From assembly GCF_014203645.1 (NCBI RefSeq), contig NZ_JACHJL010000016.1, forward strand, positions 1 through 64,000: a DNA stretch of 64,000 bases, in the 5' to 3' direction. A program made the translations under genes and the position numbers. Positions 8,059 to 16,220 of this stretch are shown one piece after another. The notes beneath the pieces were generated by a model, which saw nothing but the letters and a program-made list of their open reading frames with translations, had not been told where the DNA came from and searched no databases. Position 1 is the first letter of the stretch, and every line of letters begins with the position of its first letter. The DNA is from Streptomyces zagrosensis. GTDB taxonomy: Bacteria; Actinomycetota; Actinomycetes; Streptomycetales; Streptomycetaceae.

Positions 8059-9447
8059 TCAGGTGCCGCCCGCTCCCGGCACGGGCGGCGCTGGCCGCAG
8101 GCTAGGGCCCGGCATGTTGCGCGGAGGTTGCGCTCGGGGGCCGCCGTCCACGGCGGGGGCGTGCGCCGTCAGTCCGTACGCCGTTCGCAACCGCCGAGCG
8201 CCACGCGCGACCGAGGCGCGGTCTGGGCTGTGCGCCGGCAGCGCGGCGAGCAGCGCCTCCCGTGCCTCCAAGTCGCCCTCGCCCCACGGTGTTTCCGCCC
8301 AGCGGCGCAGCAACTCGACATCGTGGCTACTCAAAACGGCGCGGCGTACTCGGTCATCGAGGACCGCCCTCAGCCGGCGGATGCCGGGGGCCTCCGACAG
8401 CGGGAGCAGCGGGCCCTGATACGTCTGGAGTGCGGCGTGCGGACGTCCGGCGGCCAACTCGTCGGCCGCCGTCAGCACATCGCACCGGACCGAGGCGCAC
8501 AGCCGGTACGGACGCGAGCCGAGCAGGGGGCCCACCCGTCTGCGTAGCCGAGACAGCTCTGCGCGTAACGTCACGGGGTCCACGGATCGCTCGCCGTACA
8601 GCAGCAGCGCTAGTCGGTCGCCGGTTAGGCCGTCCGGATGGCAGGCGAGCAAGACCATGATCTCGCTGTGCCGGCGGCTCAAGCGCAGTCGGCGCCCCTC
8701 GGCCACCAGCAGCGCCTCGTCACGCCCCAGGGCGCTCACCCAGGCGCCGGGACCCGTGGTGGGTCGTTCCAGCGCCGCCAGCTCGGCCTCGGCCGCGCGC
8801 GCCGTCGCCTGCACCAGGGCGAGGCTGTGCGGCCCGGCCAGGTGGTCGCCGCCGGTGATGTCGATCGCGCCAAGGAGCCGCCCGGTGTGCGGATCGCGCA
8901 CCGGAGCCGCCGCGCAGGTCCATGGCTGTACCTGGCGGCTGAAGTGCTCGGTGGCGAAGATTTGCACCGGGTGGCCCACGGTGAGCGCCGTGCCCGGTGC
9001 GTTGGTGCCCGCGTATCGCTCGTCCCAACGGGCACCCGCTACGAAGTTCATGTCTTCCGCCCGGCGCAGTACGCCCCGGTGTCCCTCGACCCAGAGCATG
9101 CGGCCCAATTCATCGCAGACCGCGAACAAATGGGCGCCGTCGTGTGCGACGCCGCCCAGCAGGTCCCGGAACAGCGGCAGCACCCGGGCCAGCGGATGGC
9201 TGCTGCGGTAGGTCTCCAGGTCGCCCGCCGCCAGGGCGATCGGCGCCACCCCGTCCCTGGCCACCCGTGCCTGAGCCGACCGGCGCCAGGACTCCGCCAC
9301 TACCGGTCGCACCGACGGAGTGACAGAGCCTCGGGCCAAGAACTCCTCCCAGCCCACGCGCACCGCTCGCGACCTATCCGCGGGATCGGTCCCTGGTGGC
9401 ATCGCCAGCCATGGGTTCACGGGCGGGTTGACGGGCGGGTTGACCAC
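8059..9447 (-). CDS. GAF-domain transcriptional activator with C-terminal winged helix
   Basis: The frame is open much further upstream, but GTG 9447 has AGGAGG 8 bases away and gives 462 aa. Residues ~40-270 carry an AcoR-like region with a GAF sensor (GMLW-type core, GAGARW-like FVAGARWDERYAGTN, then AAPVRDPHTGRLLGAIDITG). Residues ~280-370 form a winged-helix/OmpR-like DNA-binding domain (RRHSEIMVLLACHPDGL, LRAELSRLRRRVG), followed by a helical region. There is no sigma-54 AAA domain, as expected in streptomycetes. Relatives sense small metabolites and activate alcohol or aldehyde oxidation genes, so it likely controls the adjacent dehydrogenase. The N-terminus has a VNPP repeat. Confidence 0.8.
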   Translation of the reverse strand: MVNPPVNPPVNPWLAMPPGTDPADRSRAVRVGWEEFLARGSVTPSVRPVVAESWRRSAQARVARDGVAPIALAAGDLETYRSSHPLARVLPLFRDLLGGVAHDGAHLFAVCDELGRMLWVEGHRGVLRRAEDMNFVAGARWDERYAGTNAPGTALTVGHPVQIFATEHFSRQVQPWTCAAAPVRDPHTGRLLGAIDITGGDHLAGPHSLALVQATARAAEAELAALERPTTGPGAWVSALGRDEALLVAEGRRLRLSRRHSEIMVLLACHPDGLTGDRLALLLYGERSVDPVTLRAELSRLRRRVGPLLGSRPYRLCASVRCDVLTAADELAAGRPHAALQTYQGPLLPLSEAPGIRRLRAVLDDRVRRAVLSSHDVELLRRWAETPWGEGDLEAREALLAALPAHSPDRASVARGARRLRTAYGLTAHAPAVDGGPRAQPPRNMPGPSLRPAPPVPGAGGT

Positions 9448-9479
9448 GGGGTCTGCCTCCTGGGCTCGCACCGGACGAC

Positions 9480-9641
9480 TTACGGCGGAGAGGCGTATCC
9501 GCACGTGTGGCAGATCTTCCAGCCGTCTTGGTTGATGGCTAGTTGACCGCCGCAGTTCGGGCATTGCTCGGCTCGCGGGGCCGTATGGTGCGGCCGTCGA
9601 ACGTCCGTGGTGTCGGACAGTACGCCACTTGTCGCTCTCAT
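9480..9641 (-). CDS. Zinc-ribbon microprotein (53 aa)
   Basis: ATG 9641 has GAGGA 4-5 bases upstream. The C-terminal half is a rubredoxin-like zinc ribbon: two CxxC knuckles, CPNCGG and CHTCGY, 13 residues apart with DGWKI between. The N-terminal 25 residues are Arg/Thr-rich and probably disordered. It ends 32 bases before the GAF regulator and is probably its operon partner. The exact role is unknown; such ribbons bind nucleic acid or protein partners. Confidence 0.65.
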   Translation of the reverse strand: MRATSGVLSDTTDVRRPHHTAPRAEQCPNCGGQLAINQDGWKICHTCGYASPP

Positions 9642-10192
9642 GTTCCTCGTCCGTTCTGCGGTCCCCAACGTCCCTGCCAGGTGGATGCCCCAGATACGAG
9701 CGGAACACGCCCGCGCGCGGGGCCCGACCCGTGTCGCATTCACACGGGGTGTGCGCGGAGCACCCATCATGAGCGGTCTCCACACGCTGCCGAACGCCGC
9801 CATCCGGCAGTTGACTGGAGGTATGCCGAGTCGGGCCAACCCGGCGTACGGCGGTCACGGCGATGCGGCGGCTCGCGTACTGAGCCCACGCAAGCCGCAA
9901 TCGTTACGCGCTAATATCGGCCGATATATAGGGTCAAGAGTGTGGCCGCTGAGCCGATTGAGGCACAGCTGAACCGTGCTCAATCCATGAGCTCGACGGC
10001 GCACGGCGCCACTCGAAGCTTACGAGAACGGCGACTGCACAAGCGCGAGGGACCACGCCGCGGCTCCATCCCCCTGGGCCGGCGGCCACCCACCGCCCCG
10101 TACCACCGGGCCGAGGTGCGGGGCGGCGCTTGCGCCCTCTTCAACGACTTTGCGCCCCCGCACGCCAGTACCCCGGCGGCGAGTGCAACGAT
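9642..10192. other. 551-bp divergent intergenic region between the zinc-ribbon gene and the His-rich membrane gene
   Basis: Both neighbours read outward, so this region must hold two promoters. No convincing ORF is found on either strand. The one clear signal is the 14-bp palindrome at 9914-9927. Confidence 0.4.
9914..9927. promoter_or_regulatory. 14-bp AT-flanked palindrome overlapping a candidate promoter
   Basis: ATATCGGCCGATAT is a perfect palindrome in an unusually AT-rich patch (CTAATATCGGCCGATATATA). On the minus strand a TTGACC hexamer immediately precedes TATATATCGG, and the palindrome fills the spacer, as for a repressor operator. It would serve the zinc-ribbon/GAF regulator/aldehyde dehydrogenase operon. 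The binding protein is unknown. Confidence 0.5.
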
Positions 10193-11023
10193 ATGTCCGT
10201 CATGGAAGCGGGGCGTGTACTGCGAGCGCTGCGAGCAGCGATGTTCGCGGCGGTCTGCGTGCTGCTCGCAGCCGCCGGACACATGGTCATGTCCGGAGCC
10301 CCCATCCCGCTGTGGGCCATTGGCGCGGCCCTGCTCGGGACGGGCACAGCGGCCTGGTGCGCGGCGCGCTGCGAGCGTGGACCGTTGCTGATCATGACGA
10401 TGACGATCGGCGCCCAGATGGCGCTGCACACGCTGTTCAGCGTCGCCCAGACGGCGGCCGGTGCACACGGCGCCGGGCATGGAAGCGAGCATGGAAGCGG
10501 GCATGGACACTCCGCCGCGCACGGTGCCGACGCCGGTGCGTCCGACGCCTTGCGGGAGAGCATCGCGGCCGGTGGTTCCGTGCTGCCGCCCAGTTGTGGG
10601 TTGCCCAACCCGTTGGTGACAGCCGCAGCCGACGGCAGCGGTGTCTCGTCCGGTGGTGGCGGCGGTAGCGCCGGCCTTGGCCAACAACTGATCGACGTGG
10701 TCCGCGATGTGCTCTCCACCGCGTACACCGTGGCTCTGCACGACGGGCACGGTGGGCTGGGCATGTGGGGCGCGCACCTGTTGGTCGCGCTGGTTTGCGG
10801 CGTGTGGTTGTGCGGTGGTGAACAGGCGGCGTTTCGCGTGGGCCGGGCCATCACCGTGTGGCTCTTCGCGCCGCTGTGCGTGCTTTTTCGCGACACCGCA
10901 CCCGGGCCCCAGCCGGAACACGGGCGGTCGGCCGCTTCACACGACGAGCACCGGCCACGGAGCTTGCTGCTCGTCTATGTCATCGCCACGCGTGGTCCGC
11001 CGCCACGGGTCGCCGTCATCTGA
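10193..11023 (+). CDS. Membrane protein with a His-rich extracytoplasmic loop, copper-associated
   Basis: A 276-aa protein with about five membrane segments. The first three are residues ~14-32, ~38-55 and ~66-85. A His/Gly-rich loop (HGAGHGSEHGSGHGHSAAHG) and a Gly-rich linker follow, then segments near residues 180-210 and 215-235, and a His-containing tail. His-rich loops in such proteins usually bind copper or other transition metals. It precedes an ECF sigma factor and a copper export operon, so a role in copper handling is inferred. ATG 10193 has only a weak GGCGAG site; ATG 10202 is an alternative. Confidence 0.7.
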   Translation: MSVMEAGRVLRALRAAMFAAVCVLLAAAGHMVMSGAPIPLWAIGAALLGTGTAAWCAARCERGPLLIMTMTIGAQMALHTLFSVAQTAAGAHGAGHGSEHGSGHGHSAAHGADAGASDALRESIAAGGSVLPPSCGLPNPLVTAAADGSGVSSGGGGGSAGLGQQLIDVVRDVLSTAYTVALHDGHGGLGMWGAHLLVALVCGVWLCGGEQAAFRVGRAITVWLFAPLCVLFRDTAPGPQPEHGRSAASHDEHRPRSLLLVYVIATRGPPPRVAVI

Positions 11024-11297
11024 CGGCTCATCCACTCGGCAGACCACCTTTCCGGACCGCCCGCCCGGCGACCGGAACCGGCGCGCCCACGTGCGCGCTG
11101 GAACTTAGGAAGGACCCATGGCGATGACTCCTGCCCACCCCAGGGCGGTACCGGCACGGCGCACGGCGCCCTGCCGCAACACGGCGACCGGCCGCGCCAC
11201 CGCGACCGGCCGTACGCAGCTACCCGGCCGCCCCCAACACCGGCTGACGGCCACCATCGCGACCCCCACGACAGCTCCTGTCGCGGCTCCCGTACAG

Positions 11298-11480
11298 CTA
11301 ACGCGCCATCCAGCCGATGCGAGCGGTCAGTTCGCGCAGCGTTCTCGCGTGGCGTTCCCAGTGCCGGCAGTTGGCACAACCGTGCAGATGGGCATCGACT
11401 GCCGGCCCGGTTATGCCGGGCGGCAGAGCCTCGCCGTCAACCCTGGCGGAGAGGGCGGTACGAGTATCGGAACAGTGCAC
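11298..11480 (-). CDS. Short zinc-finger protein, putative anti-sigma factor (zf-HC2), 60 aa
   Basis: GTG 11480 begins a 60-aa protein with the anti-sigma zinc-binding pattern: an early Cys (HCSDTRTALSARVDGE), then HLHGCANCRHW (HxxxCxxC). It is transcribed divergently from the ECF sigma gene, the usual arrangement for a regulator pair. It is short: typical actinobacterial relatives carry a membrane segment after the finger, but this one stops at TAG 11298-11300. It may be a soluble anti-sigma factor or a truncated remnant. The ribosome site (GGGGA) is distant, so the exact start is uncertain. Confidence 0.6.
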   Translation of the reverse strand: MHCSDTRTALSARVDGEALPPGITGPAVDAHLHGCANCRHWERHARTLRELTARIGWMAR

Positions 11481-11592
11481 CCGGCCATGGTCCCCGCTGC
11501 GGGGGCCGGGCCGCGAACCGCCCCCTGTGGCGCGCGATCGCGCAGCAACCGTTCCTCCCGTGATTTGGGATGCGACACCATGGAGCGCGGTG

Positions 11593-12366
11593 GTGCCCGT
11601 GCGTGAGCGTGATGACGACGCGGTGACCGCATGGGCGCTGGCGGCGCGCGGTGGCGACACCGAAGCGGTGGACCAGTTCATTCGGGCGACCCAGCGCGAC
11701 GTGTGGCGATACGTGTCGCGGCTGAGCAACGATCCGCAGTCGGCCGACGACCTCGTTCAGGAGACGTATCTGCGCGCGCTGCGTAGCCTGCCTCGCTTCG
11801 AAGGCAGGTCATCGGCCCGCACCTGGCTGCTGTCCATCGCCCGGTACACCGTCGTGGACCGGCTGCGCTTCAACGCGGCCAGGCCACGGCTGTCCGACAC
11901 CGACGACTGGCAGACCGCCGCGGAACTGGCGCAATCGCGTGAGCTGCCCGGATTCGACGAGGGGGTCGCCCTTTCGCAACTGCTCGGGCAACTTCCGTAC
12001 GAGCGGCGCGAGGCGTTTGTCCTTACCCAGCTCCTCGGGCTGCCGTACGCAGAGGCCGCACTCGTGGCCGGCTGTCCTGTGGGCACCGTACGCTCGCGTG
12101 TTGCGCGGGCCCGCGAGGCGTTGATCGCACAGTTGGCAAGCGCGGAACGGGCCGGGGCCGGGCCGTTGACCGCTGCCGCGCCGCTGCCTGTGGCCACGGC
12201 GGGTACCGGCTCGGTGCCCGGTGCGGCTGGGGCCCGTGGTGCGCCAGCGATGGGAGCGGTGTCCAAGGTCTGCCCGGTACCGGAGCCAAGCGCGGTGCCG
12301 GCCGCGGACCCGACAGGTAGCGTTGCCGCACCAGCTCGCGTCCCCGAGCTGGCCGGAATGCGCTGA
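11593..12366 (+). CDS. ECF-family RNA polymerase sigma factor
   Basis: A 257-aa group 4 sigma factor. Region 2 is at residues ~20-95 (DDLVQETYLRALRSLPRFEG, RTWLLSIARYTVVDRLR) and region 4 at ~125-180 (LPYERREAFVLTQLLGLPYA, GTVRSRVARAREAL). About 75 C-terminal Ala/Pro-rich residues form a tail not seen in minimal ECF factors. GTG 11593 has GGAG 7 bases upstream; GTG 11599 is close. Given the divergent zinc-finger gene and flanking copper genes, it probably drives a metal or envelope stress regulon. The identity of its target promoters is unknown. Confidence 0.9.
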   Translation: MPVRERDDDAVTAWALAARGGDTEAVDQFIRATQRDVWRYVSRLSNDPQSADDLVQETYLRALRSLPRFEGRSSARTWLLSIARYTVVDRLRFNAARPRLSDTDDWQTAAELAQSRELPGFDEGVALSQLLGQLPYERREAFVLTQLLGLPYAEAALVAGCPVGTVRSRVARAREALIAQLASAERAGAGPLTAAAPLPVATAGTGSVPGAAGARGAPAMGAVSKVCPVPEPSAVPAADPTGSVAAPARVPELAGMR

Positions 12367-12538
12367 GCCGACCAGGCGGGGGCTCGCGGGGCACGACCCC
12401 GTGGGCCCCCGCCGTACGGGGGCGGCGACGAGCCTCTGTGGCGCCAGCAGCGGCGCTGCCCTTGCGGAGCCCGATGGTAGAGCCCAACACGGAGGGGCTA
12501 CGCCCCGCTGAGCCCGGCGCAAGCCCGCCGAGTCCCGT

Positions 12539-12578
12539 TGCAGCCGGTTGAGCCCCGATGCAGCCGGCTGAGTCCCCA
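12539..12578. repeat. Two tandem copies of a 20-bp repeat after the sigma gene
   Basis: TGCAGCCGGTTGAGCCCCGA at 12539-12558 is followed directly by a copy with two C/T differences and one final base change (12559-12578). More degenerate copies of the AGCCC/GAGTCCC theme lie just upstream. The stretch is non-coding. Confidence 0.6.
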
Positions 12579-12622
12579 CTTGAGCCGCGCGGTCGGCGTC
12601 CTTTCGGCAGGGGACGTGCCAG

Positions 12623-12655
12623 TGAGCCCCGCCACAGGCTGTGCGGCGGGGCTCA
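12623..12655. terminator. Stem-loop between the convergent sigma and copper operons
   Basis: TGAGCCCCGCC and GGCGGGGCTCA form an 11-bp perfect stem with an 11-base loop that itself contains ACA/TGT. It lies in the 373-bp convergent gap, 85 bp beyond the copper operon's last stop, and could end transcripts from both sides. Nothing else is seen in this gap except the 20-bp repeats. Confidence 0.7.
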
Positions 12656-12739
12656 TGGGGCGCGCTTGCGGCGGAGGGGGAGCCGCCCGGAGCCGCTGGA
12701 CCCGTTTGCCGGGGCGGCCAGCGGACGCGCGCCGCGCTT

Positions 12740-13312
12740 TTAGCTCCCCGGCCGCACCACCAGGGCGTTGACCCGCAGCGGGTCACTGTCGCGGAAGTGC
12801 AGGACGAACGGCACCCGTTCGCCCAGCCGCATCTTGGGCGGGTCCTCGACCATGACGTCAAGGCCGGCAGCGCTCATTTCGACCGAGCCCCCCGCGGACA
12901 ACCGGACCGATGCGACCATCTCCATCGTGCCCACGCCGTTCTTGTCCACGCTGCGGCTCAGCATCACCCGACCGGCCTTCGCCGGCGTCGAGACCCGTAC
13001 GAGCTGGTCATCGGCACCGCCCTCGTTGGTCAGGTTGAACAGCGCGGCCGTCGCTTCCGGGTTGGACGGGAGCATGATCCGCGCATCGACCAGCGTGGGT
13101 TTAGCGGGGCTGCCCGCCGCGCCGGACGCTGTCCACGCGGTGAGGGCGCCCAGCGTCACGACGCAGGCGAGCACGGGTGCCAAGACCGCGGTCAGCGCGC
13201 CCTTGCTCCACGTGAAGCGCCACGGCGGGGACGAGCTGGCCGGCGCACGTGCCGCGGCGGGTGCGGGTTCGCTGGCGGCATCGGATGCGTTGGGCATGGG
13301 CTCCTCGCTCAT
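12740..13312 (-). CDS. PCuAC-family periplasmic-type copper chaperone, membrane anchored
   Basis: A 190-aa protein: a cytoplasmic acidic N-terminus, one membrane segment at ~40-60 (LTAVLAPVLACVVTLGALTA), then a DR1885/PCuAC cupredoxin-like domain (ARIMLPSNPEATAALFNLTN, MEMVASVRLSAGGSVEMSA, PKMRLGERVPFVLHFRD). Met residues replace the usual His in part of the copper site. The family delivers Cu(I) to the CuA centre of cytochrome oxidase outside the membrane. Its ATG overlaps the stop of the copper ATPase gene (ATGA), so the two are translationally coupled. Confidence 0.8.
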   Translation of the reverse strand: MSEEPMPNASDAASEPAPAAARAPASSSPPWRFTWSKGALTAVLAPVLACVVTLGALTAWTASGAAGSPAKPTLVDARIMLPSNPEATAALFNLTNEGGADDQLVRVSTPAKAGRVMLSRSVDKNGVGTMEMVASVRLSAGGSVEMSAAGLDVMVEDPPKMRLGERVPFVLHFRDSDPLRVNALVVRPGS

Positions 13313-15975
13313 GACTGTTCCCCGGCGGTCTTGGCATGGACGCGCGGTCCGGACGGCCGGGGGCCGCCGGGGCGACGACCGCCGGGCCGCGAGCCGCTGG
13401 AGCGAGCCTGGCCCGATGCGGCCTTGGCCGATGGGGGCTGCCAACCGCGCAGCCGCAAGCTGTTGCCGACCACGATCACGGAGCTCGCCGACATCGCGGC
13501 GGCGGCCACCATCGGGTTCAGCCAGCCCACGGCGGCCAGCGGCAGCGTCACCGCGTTGTAGCCAAACGCCCAGGCCAGGTTGGACCGTACGGTGCCCAGC
13601 GTGCGCCGGGCCAGCCGTACCGCGTCGGGCAGCGCGCCCATGTCCTCTCGTACGAGCGTGATGTCGGCGGCGCCGATCGCGGCGTCCGTGCCGCCACCCA
13701 TGGCGATGCCGAGGTCGGCATGGGCCAGGGCCGCCGCGTCGTTGACGCCGTCGCCGACGACGGCGACACGGTGGCCGCGCTCGCGCAGCGACTGCACCAA
13801 CTCGGCCTTGCCCTCGGGCGTGCACCGGGCATGGATCTCGGTGACGCCGAGGCGGTCCGCGACGGTACGCGCGGTCGCCTCGCTGTCCCCGGTCGCAAGC
13901 ACGGTCCGTAGACCCAGGCGGCGCAAGTGGTCCACCGCGCGATAGCTGCCGGGCCGCAGGCTGTCGCCCAGCGCGACGACGGCCTCCGGCACGCCGTCCA
14001 CGCGCACCAGCACCGCCGTGTGCCCGGTGCTCTCGGCGCTACGCACCGCGTCAACCAGTTCCGTGGGCAGCGGCTGCTCGGCCGAGCCGTCCGTTGCCGC
14101 CACGGCTGCGGACGCGGCGTCCGGACGGGAGACGGTCACCCGCCGCCCAGTTACCTGACCGCTGACGCCATGGCCCGCCGTTGCGGCGAATTCGGTGACC
14201 GGCGGCAGTTCGGCGTCCTCGGGCGCCGCGCGCCGAGCATGGCTCAGCAGAGCACGGCCCACCGGATGCTCTGAGCCCTGCTCGACCGCGCCCGCGAGGC
14301 GGATCACGGTCTCTTCGCCGAGTCCGTCAGCGCGGCAGGTGATCTCCGTGACGCCCATGACGCCGATGGTCAAGGTGCCCGTCTTGTCCATCACGATGGT
14401 GTCCACGCGGCGCAGCCCCTCCAGCGCCTGTGGGCCCTTGACGAGGATGCCGAGTTGGGCGCCGCGCCCGGTGGCGGCGAGCAGCGCCGTGGGGGTGGCC
14501 AGGCCCAGTGCGCACGGACAGGCGACGACCAGGACGGCCACGGCAACCGTCACCGCGGCCTGCGGGTCGGCGCCGGCGCCGAGCCAAAAGCCGCACACGG
14601 TGACGGCGATGGCCAACACGATCGGGACAAAGATGCCGGCCACCGCGTCCGCGAGCCGCTGCGCCTTCGCCTTGCCTGCCTGCGCGTCCTCCACCAGGCG
14701 GGTGATGCGCGCCAGTTGGGTGTCGGCGCCCACGGCCTCGGCGCGTACCTCAAGCAGCCCGCCCGAGTTCACGGCACCACCCACGACCGCTGACCCGGGG
14801 CCCACCTCGACCGGCGCGCTCTCGCCTGTCACCAGCGACATGTCCAGGGCCGAACCGCCCTCGGTCACGACGCCGTCGGTAGCGACCCGCTCACCCGGCC
14901 GTACGACGAACCGATCCCCGACCTGCAACTGCTCGATGGGTACGCGCTGTTCGACGCCGCCCACCCTGATCACCACGTCTTTTGCGGCGAGGGAGGCGAG
15001 CGCGCGTAGCGCGGAGCCGGTGCCGTGCCGGGCGCGCGCTTCACACAGCCGCCCGGTCAGTACGAACAGTGGGACGGCGACCGCCGCCTCCAGATAGACG
15101 TGCGGCGTGTCGCCCGATGCGGACGGCAACAGCGTGAACGGCATCTCCATGCCTGGCTTGCCGGCGCCGCCGAAGAACAGCGCGTAGGTTGACCAGGAGA
15201 AGGCCGCGATGGTGCCGAGCGAGACCAAGGTGTCCATGGTCGCAGCGCCGTGCCGCAGCCCGCGCGCAGCCCGCGAGTGGAAGGGCCACGAACCCCACAC
15301 CACGACCGGCGTGGAGAGTACGAAGCACACCCACTGCCAGTTGCGGAACTGGAGCCCCGGGGCCATCGAGATCACCAGCACCGGGATCGAGAGCAGCGCC
15401 GTGATCAGCAGCCGGTCCCGTTCCTCACGGGCGACGGCCGCCTTTTTGCGCTTCGTCGCGTCGTCTGCGCTCTCGCCGCTGGTGCCGTCAGCACCGCGCT
15501 TGCCCGCGTCGCCGGGCCTGGCCGATGAGGGCACCGGCTCGGCGGTGTACCCGGCCTTCTCGACGGTGGCGGTCAGCTCAGCCACGGAGACGGCCGCGGG
15601 GTGGGTGATGCTGGCGCGTTCGGTGGCGAGGTTGACGGTGGCGGTGACGCCCTCCACACGAGCGAGTCGCTTTTCTACCCGGGATACGCAGGCGGCGCAG
15701 GTCATGCCGCCCACCGTCAGCTCGGTGGTGAGCATGGCGGGGCGGGGCGCCGGTGGCGGCTCAGCGGTGTAACCGGTGCGCTCCACCGTGGCGATGAGCT
15801 CGTTGGTGGAGACAGTGGGCGGGTGGGTGATGCTGGCGCGTTCGGTGGCGAGGTTGACGGTGGCGGTGACGCCCTCCATGCGGGCGAGCCGTTTTTCTAC
15901 GCGCGAGACACAAGCGGCGCAGGTCATGCCGCCGATGAGCAGCTCGGTCGTAACCGAGGTGACGGGTGTGGTCAC
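13309..15975 (-). CDS. copA: Copper-exporting P1B-type ATPase with two heavy-metal-associated domains
   Basis: GTG 15975 has GGAGGTG about 6 bases upstream and gives 888 aa; the longer upstream frame is not credible. Two near-identical HMA domains, each with GMTCAACVSR, lie at residues ~10-75 and ~83-150. The transporter core has TGES, ACPCALG (Cu-binding CPC), DKTGT with phosphorylated Asp, SEHPVG and GDGVNDAA. It exports Cu(I) at the cost of ATP. The two HMA domains share long stretches (VTATVNLATERASIT twice), implying a recent internal duplication. The tail is Arg/Pro/Gly-rich. The gene is coupled to genes on both sides by GTGA and ATGA overlaps. Confidence 0.95.
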   Translation of the reverse strand: MTTPVTSVTTELLIGGMTCAACVSRVEKRLARMEGVTATVNLATERASITHPPTVSTNELIATVERTGYTAEPPPAPRPAMLTTELTVGGMTCAACVSRVEKRLARVEGVTATVNLATERASITHPAAVSVAELTATVEKAGYTAEPVPSSARPGDAGKRGADGTSGESADDATKRKKAAVAREERDRLLITALLSIPVLVISMAPGLQFRNWQWVCFVLSTPVVVWGSWPFHSRAARGLRHGAATMDTLVSLGTIAAFSWSTYALFFGGAGKPGMEMPFTLLPSASGDTPHVYLEAAVAVPLFVLTGRLCEARARHGTGSALRALASLAAKDVVIRVGGVEQRVPIEQLQVGDRFVVRPGERVATDGVVTEGGSALDMSLVTGESAPVEVGPGSAVVGGAVNSGGLLEVRAEAVGADTQLARITRLVEDAQAGKAKAQRLADAVAGIFVPIVLAIAVTVCGFWLGAGADPQAAVTVAVAVLVVACPCALGLATPTALLAATGRGAQLGILVKGPQALEGLRRVDTIVMDKTGTLTIGVMGVTEITCRADGLGEETVIRLAGAVEQGSEHPVGRALLSHARRAAPEDAELPPVTEFAATAGHGVSGQVTGRRVTVSRPDAASAAVAATDGSAEQPLPTELVDAVRSAESTGHTAVLVRVDGVPEAVVALGDSLRPGSYRAVDHLRRLGLRTVLATGDSEATARTVADRLGVTEIHARCTPEGKAELVQSLRERGHRVAVVGDGVNDAAALAHADLGIAMGGGTDAAIGAADITLVREDMGALPDAVRLARRTLGTVRSNLAWAFGYNAVTLPLAAVGWLNPMVAAAAMSASSVIVVGNSLRLRGWQPPSAKAASGQARSSGSRPGGRRPGGPRPSGPRVHAKTAGEQS

Positions 15976-16220
15976 CGCACACCTCCGGCCGCGAGCGGCG
16001 AACCGCCGGTGAGGACCGGCGAGATGACGCCCATCCCGTGGTTGTTCATCCCATCCATGTCTCCCATGCCGCCGCCGGACCCCCCATCGCCGGAACGGTG
16101 CAGGCCAGGGGCGACCGGCCCGGCCGCAGAACCAACGGCGTACGAAACGCCGAACAGGGCCCCGAGTAGCAGGACGAAACCGATGAGCAGGAGAGCCGGA
16201 CTGTACTGAGGTGAGGTCAT
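15972..16220 (-). CDS. Small Met/His-rich single-span membrane protein of the copper operon
   Basis: An 82-aa protein from ATG 16220 (GGAG 5 bases upstream). One membrane segment (ALLLIGFVLLLGALFGVSYA) is followed by an extracytoplasmic Gly/Met/His segment, GGGMGDMDGMNNHGMG, able to bind Cu(I). Its TGA overlaps the ATPase GTG (GTGA), so production is coupled. It may hand copper to or from the ATPase, or dock the chaperone. The function is inferred only from composition and operon position. Confidence 0.7.
   Translation of the reverse strand: MTSPQYSPALLLIGFVLLLGALFGVSYAVGSAAGPVAPGLHRSGDGGSGGGMGDMDGMNNHGMGVISPVLTGGSPLAAGGVR

Noticed and set aside
9448..9900. In-frame upstream extension of the GAF regulator
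   Set aside because: The extension overlaps the zinc-ribbon gene, which has a clear fold pattern and ribosome site; GTG 9447 has AGGAGG.
9980..10921. 313-aa minus-strand open frame
   Set aside because: It is antisense to the His-rich membrane protein gene, with His/Gln/Arg-rich composition typical of a GC-bias shadow.
11118..11606. Plus-strand ORF with a strong AGGAAGGA ribosome site (MAMTPAHPRAVP...)
   Set aside because: It fully overlaps the zinc-finger gene on the other strand and runs into the sigma gene. The residues are low-complexity Ala/Thr/Pro/Arg with no family features. A short real peptide at its 5' end (11118-11297) cannot be excluded.
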